From positions 27,148,449-27,212,448 of the forward strand of contig CM029670.1 of the NCBI GenBank assembly GCA_017311315.1: a stretch of 64,000 nucleotides of DNA, read 5' to 3'. The notes under the pieces were generated by a model. The model made no database searches. It was not told where the DNA came from and saw nothing but the letters and a program-made list of their open reading frames with translations. Both the position numbers and the translations under genes were made by a program. Shown piece after piece: positions 1 through 11,420 of this stretch. The stretch comes from Dendrocalamus latiflorus (lineage: Eukaryota > Streptophyta > Magnoliopsida > Poales > Poaceae). Within the stretch, counting starts at the first letter, position 1. Every line of letters begins with the position of its first letter.

Positions 1-1086
1 CTCTTGCTTGTAATCATTCATCTCTCCTAATTAATTTCAAGAACTCTTATGTTGAGATGTTTTGGTTTCGTGCTTCTCTCTGTGACTTGTTTTAGTTCCC
101 TGTTCTTTTTTGAAGCTTTTGTTCTTTAGCTCTAATCTATTGAGAAGCTGCAAAATGGGTTGCTATGAACTAGGAGATACTTCATAGCCATTTGGCTAGT
201 CATTCCTGAGAGCAATCTTCATAGTTGTTGTTTTCTCCCCAAGAAATGAGACATTGCACTTCCTCTGTTTCAAAGTTTTTAGGGTTTGATGTCAGGGCAT
301 GCTTGGATCCTTGGTTCCTTTGAGAAACATTTGTTCTAGGTGTGAGCTTCAGTGGTGTGAGATCATTGCATCAAAGTCCTTAGTTCATTGGTGATTTCCA
401 AGTTTCTTAATCAAAAGATCAAAGAATGGCAATAAAATTGGAAATTAGTCCTATTCCCAGTAAGTTTTTAGATTTTCTCCCAGGACTTGATTTCTTGCTC
501 TTTTGATATGCCTTCTTTGTCTTCTGAGGTCCATTAGCTATTTAGATTGTAGACTAGCTCTTTTGGTCTGAGGAGAATAGCAGAAGCTTTCAAATTTCCA
601 GTGCTCTCTGTCATCAGTAAAAATCCTGCGAAAAAGGCTTCAGTTTGCTCTGTTTTCAGGGGGCCGGTTTGACCTCTAGGGTTTCGGCTGGTCAGACCGG
701 TCCTTGTATGGCGGTTGGACTGGGTAGTAGCTGGCGGTCTGACCGGCGGCATAACAGCGGTCAGACCGCAGGTGTTATAGCGGTCAGACCAGACCTCAGG
801 CGGTCAGACCGGCCGCATAAGGGCTGTTAGACCGGCGGCCAGGGTGCGGTCTGACCGGCCCATATATGGCGGTCTGACCGGCCCCTCCAGACTGTGCTGG
901 TTTTCTCTGATGCCTGTTTCATTTTTGCTTATTTGATTGCCATTCTTTCTCTAGATGCCAGTGAGCTTGAACACTCCTTCATAGCTACTATAGCTATTGG
1001 AGAGGAGTAGCAAGTGGATACTTTGGGGGTGTAATTTTTTAAAAAGGCACCATTCACCCCCCTCTGTTGCCATATCCGATCCTACA
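1..1086 (+). repeat. SIRE-like LTR, 3' part (cut by window edge)
   Basis: The stretch ends in CACCCCCCTCTGTTGCC followed by GATCCTACA at 1078-1086. I recognise this C-run plus GATCCTACA end as the 3' terminus of SIRE/Maximus-type Ty1/copia LTRs in grasses. A similar terminus ends the LTRs at 12532 and, more loosely, 34079. Between about 660 and 890 it holds an array of GGTC(A/T)GACC palindromes. No internal element domain follows it, so it is probably a solo or truncated LTR. Its 5' end lies outside the window. Short ORFs inside it are not believable genes. Confidence 0.55.
660..890. repeat. Array of GGTCWGACC palindromes in LTR
   Basis: About nine copies of GGTCAGACCGG or GGTCTGACCGG, some degenerate, are spaced 15-35 bp apart. 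The 9-bp core is palindromic apart from the central A/T, so both orientations read alike. The same motif occurs at 15805-15900, 32255-32420 and 33895-33950, always in SIRE-like LTR context. Confidence 0.8.
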
Positions 1087-1861
1087 GAGACAAAGTTGAA
1101 TGTACATTGGACAATGGCTTGAGAGAGGGAAAAATAAAAGGAGAAGAGAGAGGAAAAAAGAAAAGAGAAGAGTGAGTGCTAATGGATTGAAGTGAGAGTA
1201 AAGAGAGAATGGAGTTAGGCAACGGGGTGGGAGGAGGAGCAAGCAACGGTCAGGAGGAAGAGCAAGCAACGGTCGGGAGGGAATAAGGCAACCATCTCTT
1301 GCTTTATGGCTATAAAATCCACCCTCTTTCCTCTTCACCATCGAAACACTAAGTTCAAATTTCTCTCCTCGTTTTGCTCTACTCAGTAATCTGTACAACA
1401 GAAAGTTTATTATGCTACCAAGTAGTCGAAGCACTAAGGAACTCCCAAGCGATATGCTATCAAGGAGTTGTAGCTCGGAAAGGGTAGTAGGGAAGGAAAT
1501 TAGCACAAATGATTTGGGATATAGCACTATATATTGCCATGTTGTATTGGTGTGAAGCGTGTGATGTTGTATTGCAGTTAGCTGACACAAGGATTGGAGG
1601 TAAACCGAGCTCTTTACCCCCACCGGTAGGGATGGATTTTGGCCCATCATCTAAGCCCCAAGTGCAATGTTTAGAAAGCCCCAGACCAAATAAGATTGTT
1701 GAGCTGGGAAACATATTTACATGTCCAAAACATATTTAGTTAGGGGATGCATAAATCTGGATGGCACTGCTCATATCTGGATAATTCCAACTCATTTTTG
1801 TTTAGCTCATCCTGTAACCGAAGATCATTATCTGCCCTACTAGAAGCACTTTCTTAATTTC
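1087..1861. other. No gene recognised; purine-rich stretch
   Basis: The segment follows the LTR end directly. It has a purine-rich tract at 1110-1290 (AGAGAGGAAAAAAG-like) and otherwise ordinary intergenic composition. A 198-codon minus-strand ORF crosses it, but that ORF runs into the LTR and has low-complexity leucine/phenylalanine content. I see no element domain here. Confidence 0.5.
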
Positions 1862-1911
1862 TTAGGTGTTCCATATGCAAGCAGCGCTGCTTCTGGAGCT
1901 AGAGGTGAGAG

Positions 1912-2546
1912 TCAGACCCAACTTTTCCGTGCCAGTCCGAGGCCCGGCCGGTCCGGTACAGACCCGCCACATGGCAGGCTGGGCATAGCGTGCCGTGCTC
2001 GGGCCGCTCGGCACGGCGGTGGCCGCCACCGCCTGGCTGCCTCCTCCGGATATTGCCACTTTTGAGCGTAGAGAGCTACAACTGCAGCCAGGGCTTTCAT
2101 GTCGGTCTCACTACTGCACGTCTCTGATGGATCCAACGATGCGGCCACCGGCTGCTGTTCCGCCTCCTGCATGTCAGGTTTGTCCTTGTTGCTGCGGAGG
2201 TCGGCGTCGGTGGGGCGCGCGGTCGCTAGGAGCACGGAGAGGAGCTTGTCGTGATCGGCAGCCTCGTGACTGCAACGAGGTGAGGTGGCACGCGTCGGGG
2301 AGGTTGATTGCAGATGTACCACGGAAGCATATTGCAAGGGACGAGAATTAATGAATGCAAGTGCGAGAGAAGCGTAACCAGGCACCAACATGCTAGAGGA
2401 CGTGCGAGAGAGGTGGTTGGCATCCATGGCCCAGCCGGTCTGTCTCCTCCAGTTCCTTCGCCGCCTGCTCTGGCCCCTCAGCACCGGGGATCATCGCCGC
2501 TGGATCATCATCGTCCGAGAGCACCACCAGCAACTGTCGTCTAATC
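1912..2546 (-). other. Possible host exon(s), interrupted by copia-1
   Basis: This GC-richer stretch has coding-like minus-strand frames. Around 2425-2540 one frame reads an acidic, Glu/Asp-rich peptide (SDDDDPAAM, then EQAAKELEETDR). Around 1990-2290 another frame reads EAADHDKLLSVLLATARPTDAD and then DMKALAAVVALYAQKWQYPEEA. A TTGCAG acceptor-like site lies between them at about 2277-2282. Copia-1 begins at 2547, so an upstream exon would lie past 8108, where I found no clear continuation. I do not recognise the product. It could be a host gene fragment or chance. Confidence 0.25.
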
Positions 2547-3176
2547 TGTTAGATATGACCTTTGAGTGCTCGTATGTAACTACGACAACTAGAGATCTGA
2601 TACGAAAACTCAAATGCTAGTCATGACCACTCTAACGATGAAGGTTACAACCACCTTGTAATGTGGGCTATGACCTCTTGAAGATTTACGACCACATTGA
2701 GTCGTTATGACCACTCAATGAGAAATACGATTACTTCCTTCTAGTTACGACCACGTTGCACGTAGACGATTCTGCTCGTGGACGTCTTCGACTTCGTTAG
2801 CAGTCGAACGATTCAATTTTCTCAGCTATGGTACTCATAAGCCACGAGTGCTACGGTACCCGTAGGCTTCGAGTATTTTTTGTGTACTCGAGTCTCCTCT
2901 ATTGTTTGAGTACTCTGAGTACTTGAAAACTTTCGACGAAAATCCTCTGTTTCTCAATGACGACAACACAAACAATTTAGCGATAGAATAGACAATCTTT
3001 TTTTTGGTGGTGCTCCAATCGCCGTACCTTTTCCTTGGTTTTCTCCACTATTTATGCCCAGCTTTACAAATTAGACTCGGATACACAAACCGAATCTGAA
3101 ACATAAATTTCTAATCCTAAATAGTCTTGAACTCTATACAGACTCTAAAATGGATTCCGCAGGATTATTTTCAACA
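2547..3176 (-). repeat. 3' LTR of copia-1
   Basis: On the element strand it starts TGTTGAAAATAATCC and ends TATCTAACA. A TATA-like CATAAATAG lies at about 3050 (complement). The 3' half is full of (T)TACGACCA motifs on the plus strand. It pairs with 7504-8108. Confidence 0.88.
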
Positions 3177-3452
3177 AACACCCCCTAATCCTTGCCGATT
3201 TTAACCAACTTCCTTGACACTGAGTAGATTAATCATCCGACCAAAATTGATTCGTCCCAATGATTTTGTGAGTGCATTAGCTTTCTGTTCTTTTGTTGCA
3301 ATATGCAAAATAGCCACCAGTCCATCTTCAACACATTCTCAAATAAAATGATACTGAGTATCAATGTGTTTGCTTCTTCCATGAAACACTGGATTTTTCA
3401 TAAGCGCTATTGCTGACTTATTGTTCACATATAATGTAAATGGCTTGATGAT

Positions 3453-4250
3453 CTATTTTGTCAATTCATGAAGTAATCTCATCAACCAAATATCTTGACA
3501 TGCGATTAAAGTTGCTGCTATGAACTCCGCCTCACATGATAACAAGGATACACTTCTTTGCTTCTGTGAGCACCACATGATCACGTTTCTATGAAGGTAG
3601 CATACCACACTAGTCATGCTTCTATGATCAACTGGATCACCGGCCATGTTGCTATCACAAAATCCTTCAAGCATTGGTGTGTTATCGTGTTTGTCATACA
3701 CTAGCCCATAATCCACATTTCCTGCTAGATACCTCAGCACATGTTTTAATGCTTGCTTGTGTTATATTGTTGGTCTTTCTATAAATATGCTAAGTACTCC
3801 AACCGAGTATGCAAGATCTGGTCGAGTATGTATCAAATACCTCTGGCAACCTATTATACTTTGAAATTCAATCGCATCGACTAGCTCTCCCATATCGTCT
3901 CTATCAAGTTTCAACTTTGACTCCATGGGATACTGACAAGGGTTGCAACTCATCATGCCTGCATTCTCAAGAATCTTCTTTGCATAATTCGACTGCTTGA
4001 TTGTAATATTATGCCTACTTTGTTTCACTTCCAAAGCAAGGTAGTAAGTTAAGAGTCCGAGATCGCTCATCTCAAACTGTTGCATCATCTCCTTCTTAAA
4101 TTCTTCAACCCTTCGATCACACGTTCCTATGATAATAAGATCATCAACATATATGCTGAGTATCAGCATGTCTTCTTCTATCTTTCTTGTATATAAGGCT
4201 GAATCTTGCTTGCATCTTTCAAAACCAAGTTTAATCAAGGAGCCATTGAG
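3453..4250 (-). pseudogene. copia-1 RT C-terminus and RNase H
   Basis: The 3762-4238 ORF contains the copia RT active-site box YVDDLIIIG near its N-terminus. Downstream are the conserved SDLGLLTYYLALEVKQS and YLIHTRPDLAYSVG blocks. The 3453-3740 ORF continues with RNase H-like sequence: MLRYLAGNVDYGL, then DSNMAGDPVDHRSMTS and the SCEAEFIAAT block. The order and spacing match the C-terminus of a Ty1/copia polyprotein. A stop and frame change separate the two parts, so no full enzyme can be made. The N-terminal RT half lies in broken frames between 4250 and 4780. Confidence 0.88.
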
Positions 4251-4782
4251 TTTCTTATTCTAGGCTCTAGGCGCCTGTTTCAAACCATACAAAGCCTTTA
4301 AGAGTCGATATACCTTGACTTCTTGTCCCTTCACCTAAAAACACTCTAGTTATGATACATATATCTCCTCGATAAGATCTCCATTTAGGAATGTTGATTT
4401 GGCATCCATGTGGTGTACTTCCCATCCAAATTGAGCAGCGAGAGCAAATATCAATCTCATTGTCTCTAATCTTGTAACCGGTGCAAATACTTCTTCATAG
4501 TCTATGCCCTTTATCTAAACATAGCCTTTTGCTATAAGTCTTGCCTTGTGATGAACAAAGTTCCCTTCTCCATCTCTTTTCACCTTGAAAATTCACTTTA
4601 GCCCTATAGCTTTATGATTTTTGAGGCAGATCAGTCAATAGCCAAGTTTTATTCTCTTCTATAGAATCCAATTTAGTTTGCATAACAATCTTCTAATGAT
4701 GTTTGGTGAGTGCTTGCTACAAACTTACAGGTTCTTCTGCTGTTATCAACTGAAATTGTTCTTCCATCTCTATTGGCTTGGT

Positions 4783-5714
4783 CTACGCGTAAATCTCAGT
4801 TAGGCTTCGATATACAGGTGTTTTGCTCGGCAGGGTTTCTTCCTCTTCTTGATCACTTTGAGGAGATACTGGAACATCCTCTGCAGCCACCTGTTGACTG
4901 GCGGATGTACTTGGCATGGGTGTAATTGGTACTTGAAGGTGAAATTGATCTATTTCATCATTGTTCTCTCCTTCAACTAAGAAGGAAATCAACTTTTGCA
5001 GATTGTTTTCTTTTGTTGGCTTTGCCTCCCACTCCCATGCTCTATCTTCACAAAAGATCATATCTCAACTTACCACAAATTTATCTTCATGAGGATTGTA
5101 CAACCGACTAGCTTTGGTTCCTGGCTCAACTCCCAAATAGGTCAACTTCTTTGATTTGTCATCTAATTTCTTCAGATAAGTGAGCACCTTTGCATATGCT
5201 AAGCAACTGAACACCCTTAAGTGTTCATGACTTGGTTTTCTTCCACTTAATGCTTCATATGGAGTTTTCCCTTCCATAGCTTTTGTGGATACTGGATTGA
5301 GAATATACATAGCATGTCTTACAGCCTCAGCCCAAAATCTTCCCAGTAGCACTCTGTTTTTGAGTAAACTTCTTTCCATATTCATAACTATCCGAATCTC
5401 TACTCGACTACTCTATTTTGTTACGGACTGTAAGGAGCTGTGAAATATCTTCTAATTCCTTTCGTCTCACAGATTGATTCAAATTCTTGCGCCAATAATT
5501 CACCCCCATGATTAGATCTTACTGACTTGGGTTTGTGATCAGTCTCATTTTTGACTAGGGTTACAAATTTTTGAAACATGTCTTTGGTTTCTGATTTTCT
5601 TTTTAGCATGTATACCCACATTACTCTATAGTAATCATCAACAAGGAGTAGAAAATACTTATTACCTCCATTTGACTCAAGGGTAATAGGACCACAGAGA
5701 TCAACGTGAAGCAA
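4783..5714 (-). pseudogene. copia-1 integrase, inactivated
   Basis: The 5421-5714 ORF starts with the first catalytic Asp block (HVDLCGP) and continues with YFLLLVDDYYRVMWVY. The second Asp block, normally SDxGGEF, reads SNHGGEL, so the catalytic Asp is Asn. The third block reads VVE, but only after an in-frame stop (YSP then TAA), and more stops follow. The 5065-5385 ORF is the C-terminal part (HAMYILNPVSTKAMEGKTPYEAL and the FSCLAYAKV region). The 4783-5061 ORF is the spacer before RT. It is clearly a dead integrase. Confidence 0.87.
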
Positions 5715-6206
5715 TTCTAGAGGCTGTGAAGCTCTATATTGTGCTTACGGAGGGAACAGGAGCCTTGTTTGTTTGGCAATAATGCAGCCTTCACATGCTT
5801 GAGATGGATGATTGATGGGTGGCAGACCATCAACCATCCCTTTTTCTGTCATCAGCTTCACATATCAAAAATTGACATCACCAAGTCGATCATGCCACAG
5901 CAACGCTGTATTGTCCACCCTGGCACTAAAACAAGCTGGTTTGGCTGATTCAATTTCAATCTTGTACAACTGATTTGGTGTTCGAATCACCTTCATTAGC
6001 AGTTGTCCCTCATGTCACCTTCATCAGTAGTTGTCCCTCGTGATCATGCAATAACAAGTATGGTCCTTTTAGTGACACATCGTATCCTTCTTCAGTCAGC
6101 TGTCCTAGATTGATGATATTATTGCATAATCGTGATATATAATAGATATCTGTCAATGCTCTTTGCTCTCCATTCTTGCTTTGCAACAAAATAGTGCCCT
6201 TTTCTT

Positions 6207-6600
6207 CTATATGAACAACTGACCCATTTCCAATTTCACTTTGCCTCGAAAGCCTTCATTTAATTCACTGAATTTTCCCTTTTGTCCAGTCATACTATTA
6301 GAAGTACCATTGTCGAGATACCAAATATTTGACTCCACCATCTCTTCTCCAGCTTTCAGTAGTTTCAGCTGAACATGCTCTTCATTTAGCATCATAAGTT
6401 GTGTGCTTTTTTCTTTAGAGATGGACAATAGAAGTGCTAGCCCCTGCTCTATTTTAGCTTGAACCAAATTTGCCTCCTTCTTTTTCTTGTAACGGCAATC
6501 AGCAGTATAGTGCCCAAACTTTTGACACTCATTACACTTAATATGACTTCTATAGACTACAACATAATGGCCTTCTTTACCACAGGTAAAGCATTTTACT
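6207..6600 (-). pseudogene. copia-1 zinc knuckle and protease start
   Basis: On the minus strand near 6488-6545 the sequence reads CNECQKFGHYTADC, a CCHC nucleocapsid knuckle, followed by a lysine-rich tail. Further on, at about 6290-6330, it reads WYLDNGTSNSMTG. This is the copia aspartic protease block with its catalytic Asp kept, while the usual His after it is Ser. A stop lies between knuckle and protease. GAG-pre-integrase sequence follows in broken frames down to about 5715. Confidence 0.85.
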
Positions 6601-6767
6601 CTTGGCTTGTCTCAGTTGTAAGAGGACTCACTTTGCATTGCTTTCTCTCCACGACCAGTTGTAAAGTCACAGCCTCCGCGACCAAAACTACGACCACCTG
6701 GTCCACGACCGTGTCCATGCCAGTTGCCAGATCCACAACCTCCTCCTTGGCTTGGACTTGATTCCCA

Positions 6768-7457
6768 TTAAGTTTTATTTTCAACCTTTGCTTCGCTTTT
6801 CACTAGCGATGCTTGATCAGTCCTGGTCTTACAGCCTTTGAGCAATCCCTCATGAACCTTGAGAGGTCCTATTACTTCTTCTGTTTTCATGTGTCGGAGA
6901 TCATTTGAATATAGAAGAGTTGTGGCCACTGGTATGAACCTCTTAGGTAGAACACATAAATATTTCTCAATGACTGTAGTTTCCTCCAGTGTACCTCCAA
7001 GAAATCGAATCTCATTTACCACAGTAGTTAACTTTCCTACAAACTCATCTACTGACTAAGTTTCACCCATATGCAGCACCTCATATTCTCCTCGGAGAGT
7101 TTGTAGTCGAACCTTCTTCACACGATCCACACCTTCGTGCATAGTCCGAAGAGCAATCCAAGCTTCTCATGCTGTATCTTTTTCGACAAGTTGACTGAGC
7201 ATCGAGTCGGGTATGGCAGCATAGATGAGTGCCAAGGTAGTTTGATCAGTCTTCATGTCGACCTCCTTCACCTTTCCTTTTAGATCGACCTTTCCACTGT
7301 CGTCGACCAGATCAGCCACTGCGTCCCAGACCCCTCGGGTACACATATTCACCCGCATCTTCATTGACCATGCCTTGTAGTTTTCTGAGTTGAGAATTGG
7401 ATATAGAAGGAAATTTGGTCCTTCCTTCTTTGTCAACGAATATCCGCTCCCTGTCAT
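6768..7457 (-). pseudogene. copia-1 gag (capsid region)
   Basis: The 7167-7457 ORF starts MTGSGYSLTKKEGPNFLLYPILNSENYKAW and contains WSMKMRVNMCTRGVWDAV. This is the DUF4219/UBN2-type gag start common to plant copia elements. The 6768-7022 ORF continues with RFLGGTLEETTVIEKYLCVLPKRF, the conserved UBN2 segment. A TGA stop and frame changes break it between the two. The ATG near 7457 lies about 30 bp downstream of the primer-binding site, as expected for gag. Confidence 0.87.
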
Positions 7458-7503
7458 GTGCTACTCCTTCTACGAGTTGATCGGAGCCTACTCTGATACT
7501 AGA

Positions 7504-8108
7504 TGTTAGATACGACCTCTGAGTGCTATATGATACGACCACTTAAATGCTAGTCACGACCACTCCAACGATGAAGGTTACGACCACCTTGTAATGTGGG
7601 CTACGACCACTTAAAGATTTACAACCACGTTGAGTTGTTACGACCACTTAATGAGAAATACAACAACTTCCTTTTGGTTACAACCACGTTGCACGTAGAT
7701 GATTCTGCTCGTGGACGTCTTCAACTTCGTTAGCAGTCGAACGCTTCGACTTCCTCAGTTATGGTACTTGTAAGCCACAAGTGCTACAATACTCGTAGAC
7801 TTTGAGTATTCTTTTGTGTACTCGAGTCTCCTCTGTTTTTCGAGTACTCTGAGTACTCGAAAACTTTCGATGAGAATCCTCTGTTTCTCAACGACGACGA
7901 CGCAAATAATTTAGCGATAGAATAGACAATCTTTTTTTGTGGTGCTCCAATTGTCACATCTTTTTCTTGGTTTTCTCTATTATTTATGTCCAACTTTATA
8001 AATTAAACTCGAATACATATACTGACTCTGAAATATAAATTTCTAATCCTAAATAGTCTTAAACTGTATACAGACGCTCTAATAGATTTAGTAGGATTAT
8101 CTTCGACA
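7504..8108 (-). repeat. 5' LTR of copia-1
   Basis: On the element strand it starts TGTCGAAGATAATCC and ends TATCTAACA. The primer-binding site follows directly at 7484-7503 (complement). It has several substitutions and small indels relative to the 3' LTR. Confidence 0.88.
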
Positions 8109-8341
8109 TGCTCATCTCATGCCCAATCCTCCGCTCTGTCTCTATAAGGTGCAGTTCACTTTGTATATTAGGCAGGGGGCTGCTTTAATTGTGACCAGAG
8201 AGGACAGCGCTCGCATGATGCATTGATTGAGGCATGGGCGTATGGCATTGGCTCGCCTACTAGCATTGCGATTGATTCAGAAAAAAGAAAAGGGAGAAAG
8301 TATGGGTGGACAGTACTGTACTCAGTGCACTGGTGGGTGAT

Positions 8342-8860
8342 TGTTAGGAACTTCGGTCAATTAATATGTCTAAACTCATATATGATTACATATGAAATTG
8401 GAAAATATAGATCAAGAACACAAAAAGTTTTATGCTGCTAGAAAACTACGTAGCTTTTTCCTGTCATATTAGACTGCTATTTAATAGAAATCCTAGTCTA
8501 ATTCTGATGGTTAAGCCACCCTTATTATACGCCACCTCCTACATGATCTCACAGATCCAGGCCATGTCACACACGAAGCTAACAAACCGGGAAAAATGCT
8601 CTTGCGTGCACTAAGCATGCGTCGAGTGTTTACGACTGCTACAGTCATCTTTCGACCGCGATGACTATGATTGCTATAGTGATCTTTCGACCACGACTAC
8701 TACGACTGCTATAATGATCTTTCGACCACGACCACTGTGATTGCTCAGTGTATCTACGACTTACGATCATGACGTTACAATACTCTTACGAGTATGACTT
8801 ACGACCATGGTCACTTCGATTGACTCTTCGACTATGGTGAGTGAGCTGGATTATTCAACA
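8342..8860 (-). repeat. 3' LTR of copia-2
   Basis: On the element strand it starts TGTTGAATAATCC and ends GAAGTTCCTAACA. The polypurine tract sets one edge and the TG...CA ends fit. Its U3 (8630-8830) carries repeated TTTCGACCACGA and TTACGACCATG motifs, an imperfect 30-40 bp tandem repeat. Confidence 0.75.
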
Positions 8861-8869
8861 TTCACCCTC

Positions 8870-9595
8870 CTAATCCGTGCTTCGTTCACCTGTGATCTTG
8901 ATGATGCCAATCCTTGCACGCGAGTCCTGGAACTTGATGTGCCCGAGCGACTTTATGAGAATGTCTGTGAGCTGCTCCTCTGTGTGAGTATGCTCGAGGA
9001 TGACTTCCCCTCCATCAACACACTCCCGGATGAAGTGAAAGCAGGTGTCGATGTGCTTGCTCTGGTCATAGAAGACAAGATTCTTGGTTAAAGCAATGGT
9101 GGACTTGTTGTCCACCTTCAGCATCGGCACGTTGGGCTGCAAGCAGAGAAATTCGCCCATCAGCCGAGCGAGCCAGATGCCTTGACAAGCCGTGGTCGTT
9201 GCGGTGATGTACTCCACCTCGCAGGACGACAGTGCCACCACCCTCTACTTTTGCGACTACCAGGTGATGGGGTTGCCTCCGAGGAAGAAGAGCACTCCAG
9301 TGGTGCTTCTACGGTTGACATCATCAGCCATGTCGCTGTCACTAAATCCCAATAGCAGCGATCGACCGTCTTTCTTCCTTGCATAACAGACTCCATGGTT
9401 GCGTGTTCCAGCGATGTAATGCAGTATGTGCTTGACCGCAACTAGGTCGTTGAACCAGCTTGTGTAGCCCACCGCATAGGTTATGTCCAGCCACATATTC
9501 ACCAAATACCAAAGACAACCAATGATACTCCGGTATTGTGTGGCATTTACTAGTGGACAGGAGCTCGACTTGCTTAGCTTTAGGCGAGCTTCCAT
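8870..9595 (-). pseudogene. copia-2 RT end and RNase H
   Basis: See the element entry for the motifs. The RNase H DSD triad region and the E-V-E-Y/Q-G-I-W-L-A-R-L segment are kept. The polyprotein ends in LTDILIKSLGHIKFQDSRARIGI, the usual copia C-terminus. The coding frame is shifted near 9245. The N-terminal three quarters of gag-pol are missing. Confidence 0.85.
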
Positions 9596-9610
9596 CGGTA
9601 CTTGACAACT

Positions 9611-10781
9611 GTTGCAGTCTTTTGTTTATTTACTTATCTTTCACTGCACTTTACTTTTGATACTTATATTTATTTGGCCGGTCGGCCATATGTTGTAAAC
9701 TTTATTACGCATTTTTTATATATTGCCCTTTTGTTGTAAATTATTTGAATGCGATATGTATGGAGGTGATCTCAATGTTGTCAGTACGTATGTTATCCAC
9801 TGATCATGGGACTAGTATGAAACACATATAAGGATTACAAGGATTTCCAGTATTCAATGCCCGGGGTCCCCACAGCAGTGGTATCAAAGTCATACTAACT
9901 GTAGGTCAAGACCCAGATATAATGGCCGCTAGATTAAGAATTTATTTTCCAAATACAACTTATTTTAAATCCTAAAATTATTTGTGAAAAATATAGGGAT
10001 TCTTGTTGTCCTTACCTCTCTTAGCTGTCTCATCTTATCTAAATTGCTTTTTTGGTTTCCTTCACATCTTGTCTCAAAATATTCTGCATTTTAAAGTAAG
10101 GTATAACCTCTGAAGATGAAGGTTTGACATGGAAATAGAACCATATGATCTAGCAAATATTTTAAACATATAAGGCACTGCACTGCTGCACTTTTTTTTT
10201 CCTTTCTTAGCATCATTTCTCATGCTTGCCTTTCATTATACCTTTCAAAAATTGGTCACTAACCCCACCTCATTTAAAATTTATAAATGCGTACTCACTA
10301 AGTACCACAGTAGTAGACTAGCACGTTTGAGGAAGGCACCTTACAACACACCTTATGGATGATGTTGCAGCATGTTAGCATCACCCGCGCGCTAGAGTAC
10401 ACCATCTATAGCACACCCTCTAGTGCGGCGTCCACTGAGTACCTCGTGGAAGTGCTTATCCATGGATAGTACCCTAGAGACCAGCCTCTATGCTACTTTG
10501 GACATGGTTAAAGAACTCTTATGTCCCTTTACGTTATGGCCTATATCGCCATCGTCCGCCTCCATCATGACCTTCTTAACTTGGAGGACATGTTCTACTA
10601 TTTTCCCTCCCGACCAGGAAATAGTAAGAACAATGTCTTCCGAGTGCCTGTCATGGGATTCAACACTCCTGAGCTCCATCCCATGGGCTTGGTAAGGTCA
10701 CTTGTTGGGTATCTCCATCGTTTGACCCATGAGCTTCTAGAGGCACGTCGGAGGATAGCGACACTTGAGAGTGTTATCTAA
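9611..10781 (+). mobile_element. Remnant of an unclassified LTR retrotransposon
   Basis: The stretch at 9861-9878 ends CCCGGGGTCCCCACA and is followed by TGGTATCAAAGTC (9886-9898), a tRNA-iMet-type primer-binding site. This suggests an LTR end at about 9878. From about 10370 a degenerate plus-strand frame reads TRALEYTIYSTPSSA. After stops, the 10521-10781 ORF reads YIAIVRLHHDLLNLEDMFYYFPSR and then HRLTHELLEARRRIATLESVI, a coiled-coil-like tail. I recognise this as a gag-like 'unclassified retrotransposon protein' of grasses, without naming a family. No pol domain follows. Confidence 0.5.
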
Positions 10782-11420
10782 ATCGGATTACAATGTTTAG
10801 GGGTCAAATATCTGGTTTCATAGTTTTGAGTACTAAACAGACTTTCAAATAAAGTTTAGGGTGTTATATGAAATTATTCCTAGCTTTATTAGTACATCTT
10901 AATGTAAAGTTATAAAACTTAATGGTTAAAATCGCATCTCAAAGACTGTAAAAAAATAAAAAAAAGTCAAGTAAAAAGAACGAATGGAGTATCAATATAC
11001 CATGGAAACTATTTCTACGTATATTTTGGTGAAGCATCAATATGTGGATGAAGCTACTGTGAAATTGCTCATACGGTGGCAGAAGATGGAATGACAAAAA
11101 TTCTTCAGAAATGACTGACTAGCTTAAAGGCTATTTTTTGGTCGACATATTGAGTTAAGACTGCATGTGAAACCAAAAATTTTGTCCATCAAGAATAAAT
11201 TCCCTAGCTTGCATTGTAAAGGTGAAACCTAGCTTGATCTACTTGTACACGCATACAACAGGTAACGTCTCAACTTGGTAACTAAGATTTTTTGAAAGCA
11301 TGGTAGGAGAACTACTGTAATTAATTAAAGGGAAGTAGAAAGGCCAGAGTATAGAGGTGCCTAGAAAATGCAAGGTACAAGGTCGGATAAAGGCGCCAGG
11401 AAGGAGGTTAAGTTGTTACA
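10782..11420. other. AT-rich intergenic, nothing recognised
   Basis: The stretch is AT-rich with A-runs near 10950-10975. I see no ORF of interest, no repeat structure and no element terminus. Confidence 0.5.

Larger units (their letters stand above)
2547..8108 (-). mobile_element. Ty1/copia retrotransposon 1, degenerate, minus strand
   Basis: The element is bounded by two related LTRs (3' LTR 2547-3176, 5' LTR 7504-8108). A tRNA-iMet-type primer site reading TAGTATCAGAGTA (complement of about 7490-7502) sits just inside the 5' LTR, and a GGATTAGGGGGTGTT polypurine tract (complement of 3177-3191) precedes the 3' LTR. Read from high to low coordinates the internal region gives gag, zinc knuckle, protease, integrase, reverse transcriptase and RNase H, which is the Ty1/copia order. 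Stops and frameshifts split every domain. The LTRs differ at many positions, so the insertion is old. I could not match a 5-bp target duplication (TAATC left, TGCTC right). Confidence 0.9.
8342..9610 (-). mobile_element. Ty1/copia retrotransposon 2, 3' fragment
   Basis: The fragment holds a 3' LTR (8342-8860), a polypurine tract (complement of 8861-8875, GGATTAGGAGGGTGAA) and the end of the polyprotein. The ORF at 9257-9595 has the RT end (SSCPLVNATQYRSIIGCLWYL) and the RNase H start (LLGFSDSDMADDVNRRSTTG). The ORF at 8870-9241 continues with SSCEVEYITATTTACQGIWLARL and VDNKSTIALTKN to the polyprotein end. A short frame break separates them. The element is truncated at about 9610, where other sequence begins, so no 5' LTR is present. 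Its LTR differs from copia-1, so it is a separate family. Confidence 0.87.

Noticed and set aside
1054..1650. 198-codon minus-strand ORF
   Set aside because: Low-complexity composition, overlaps the LTR end, no domain.
2542..8113. Target-site duplication for copia-1
   Set aside because: Left TAATC and right TGCTC do not match, so I do not claim one.
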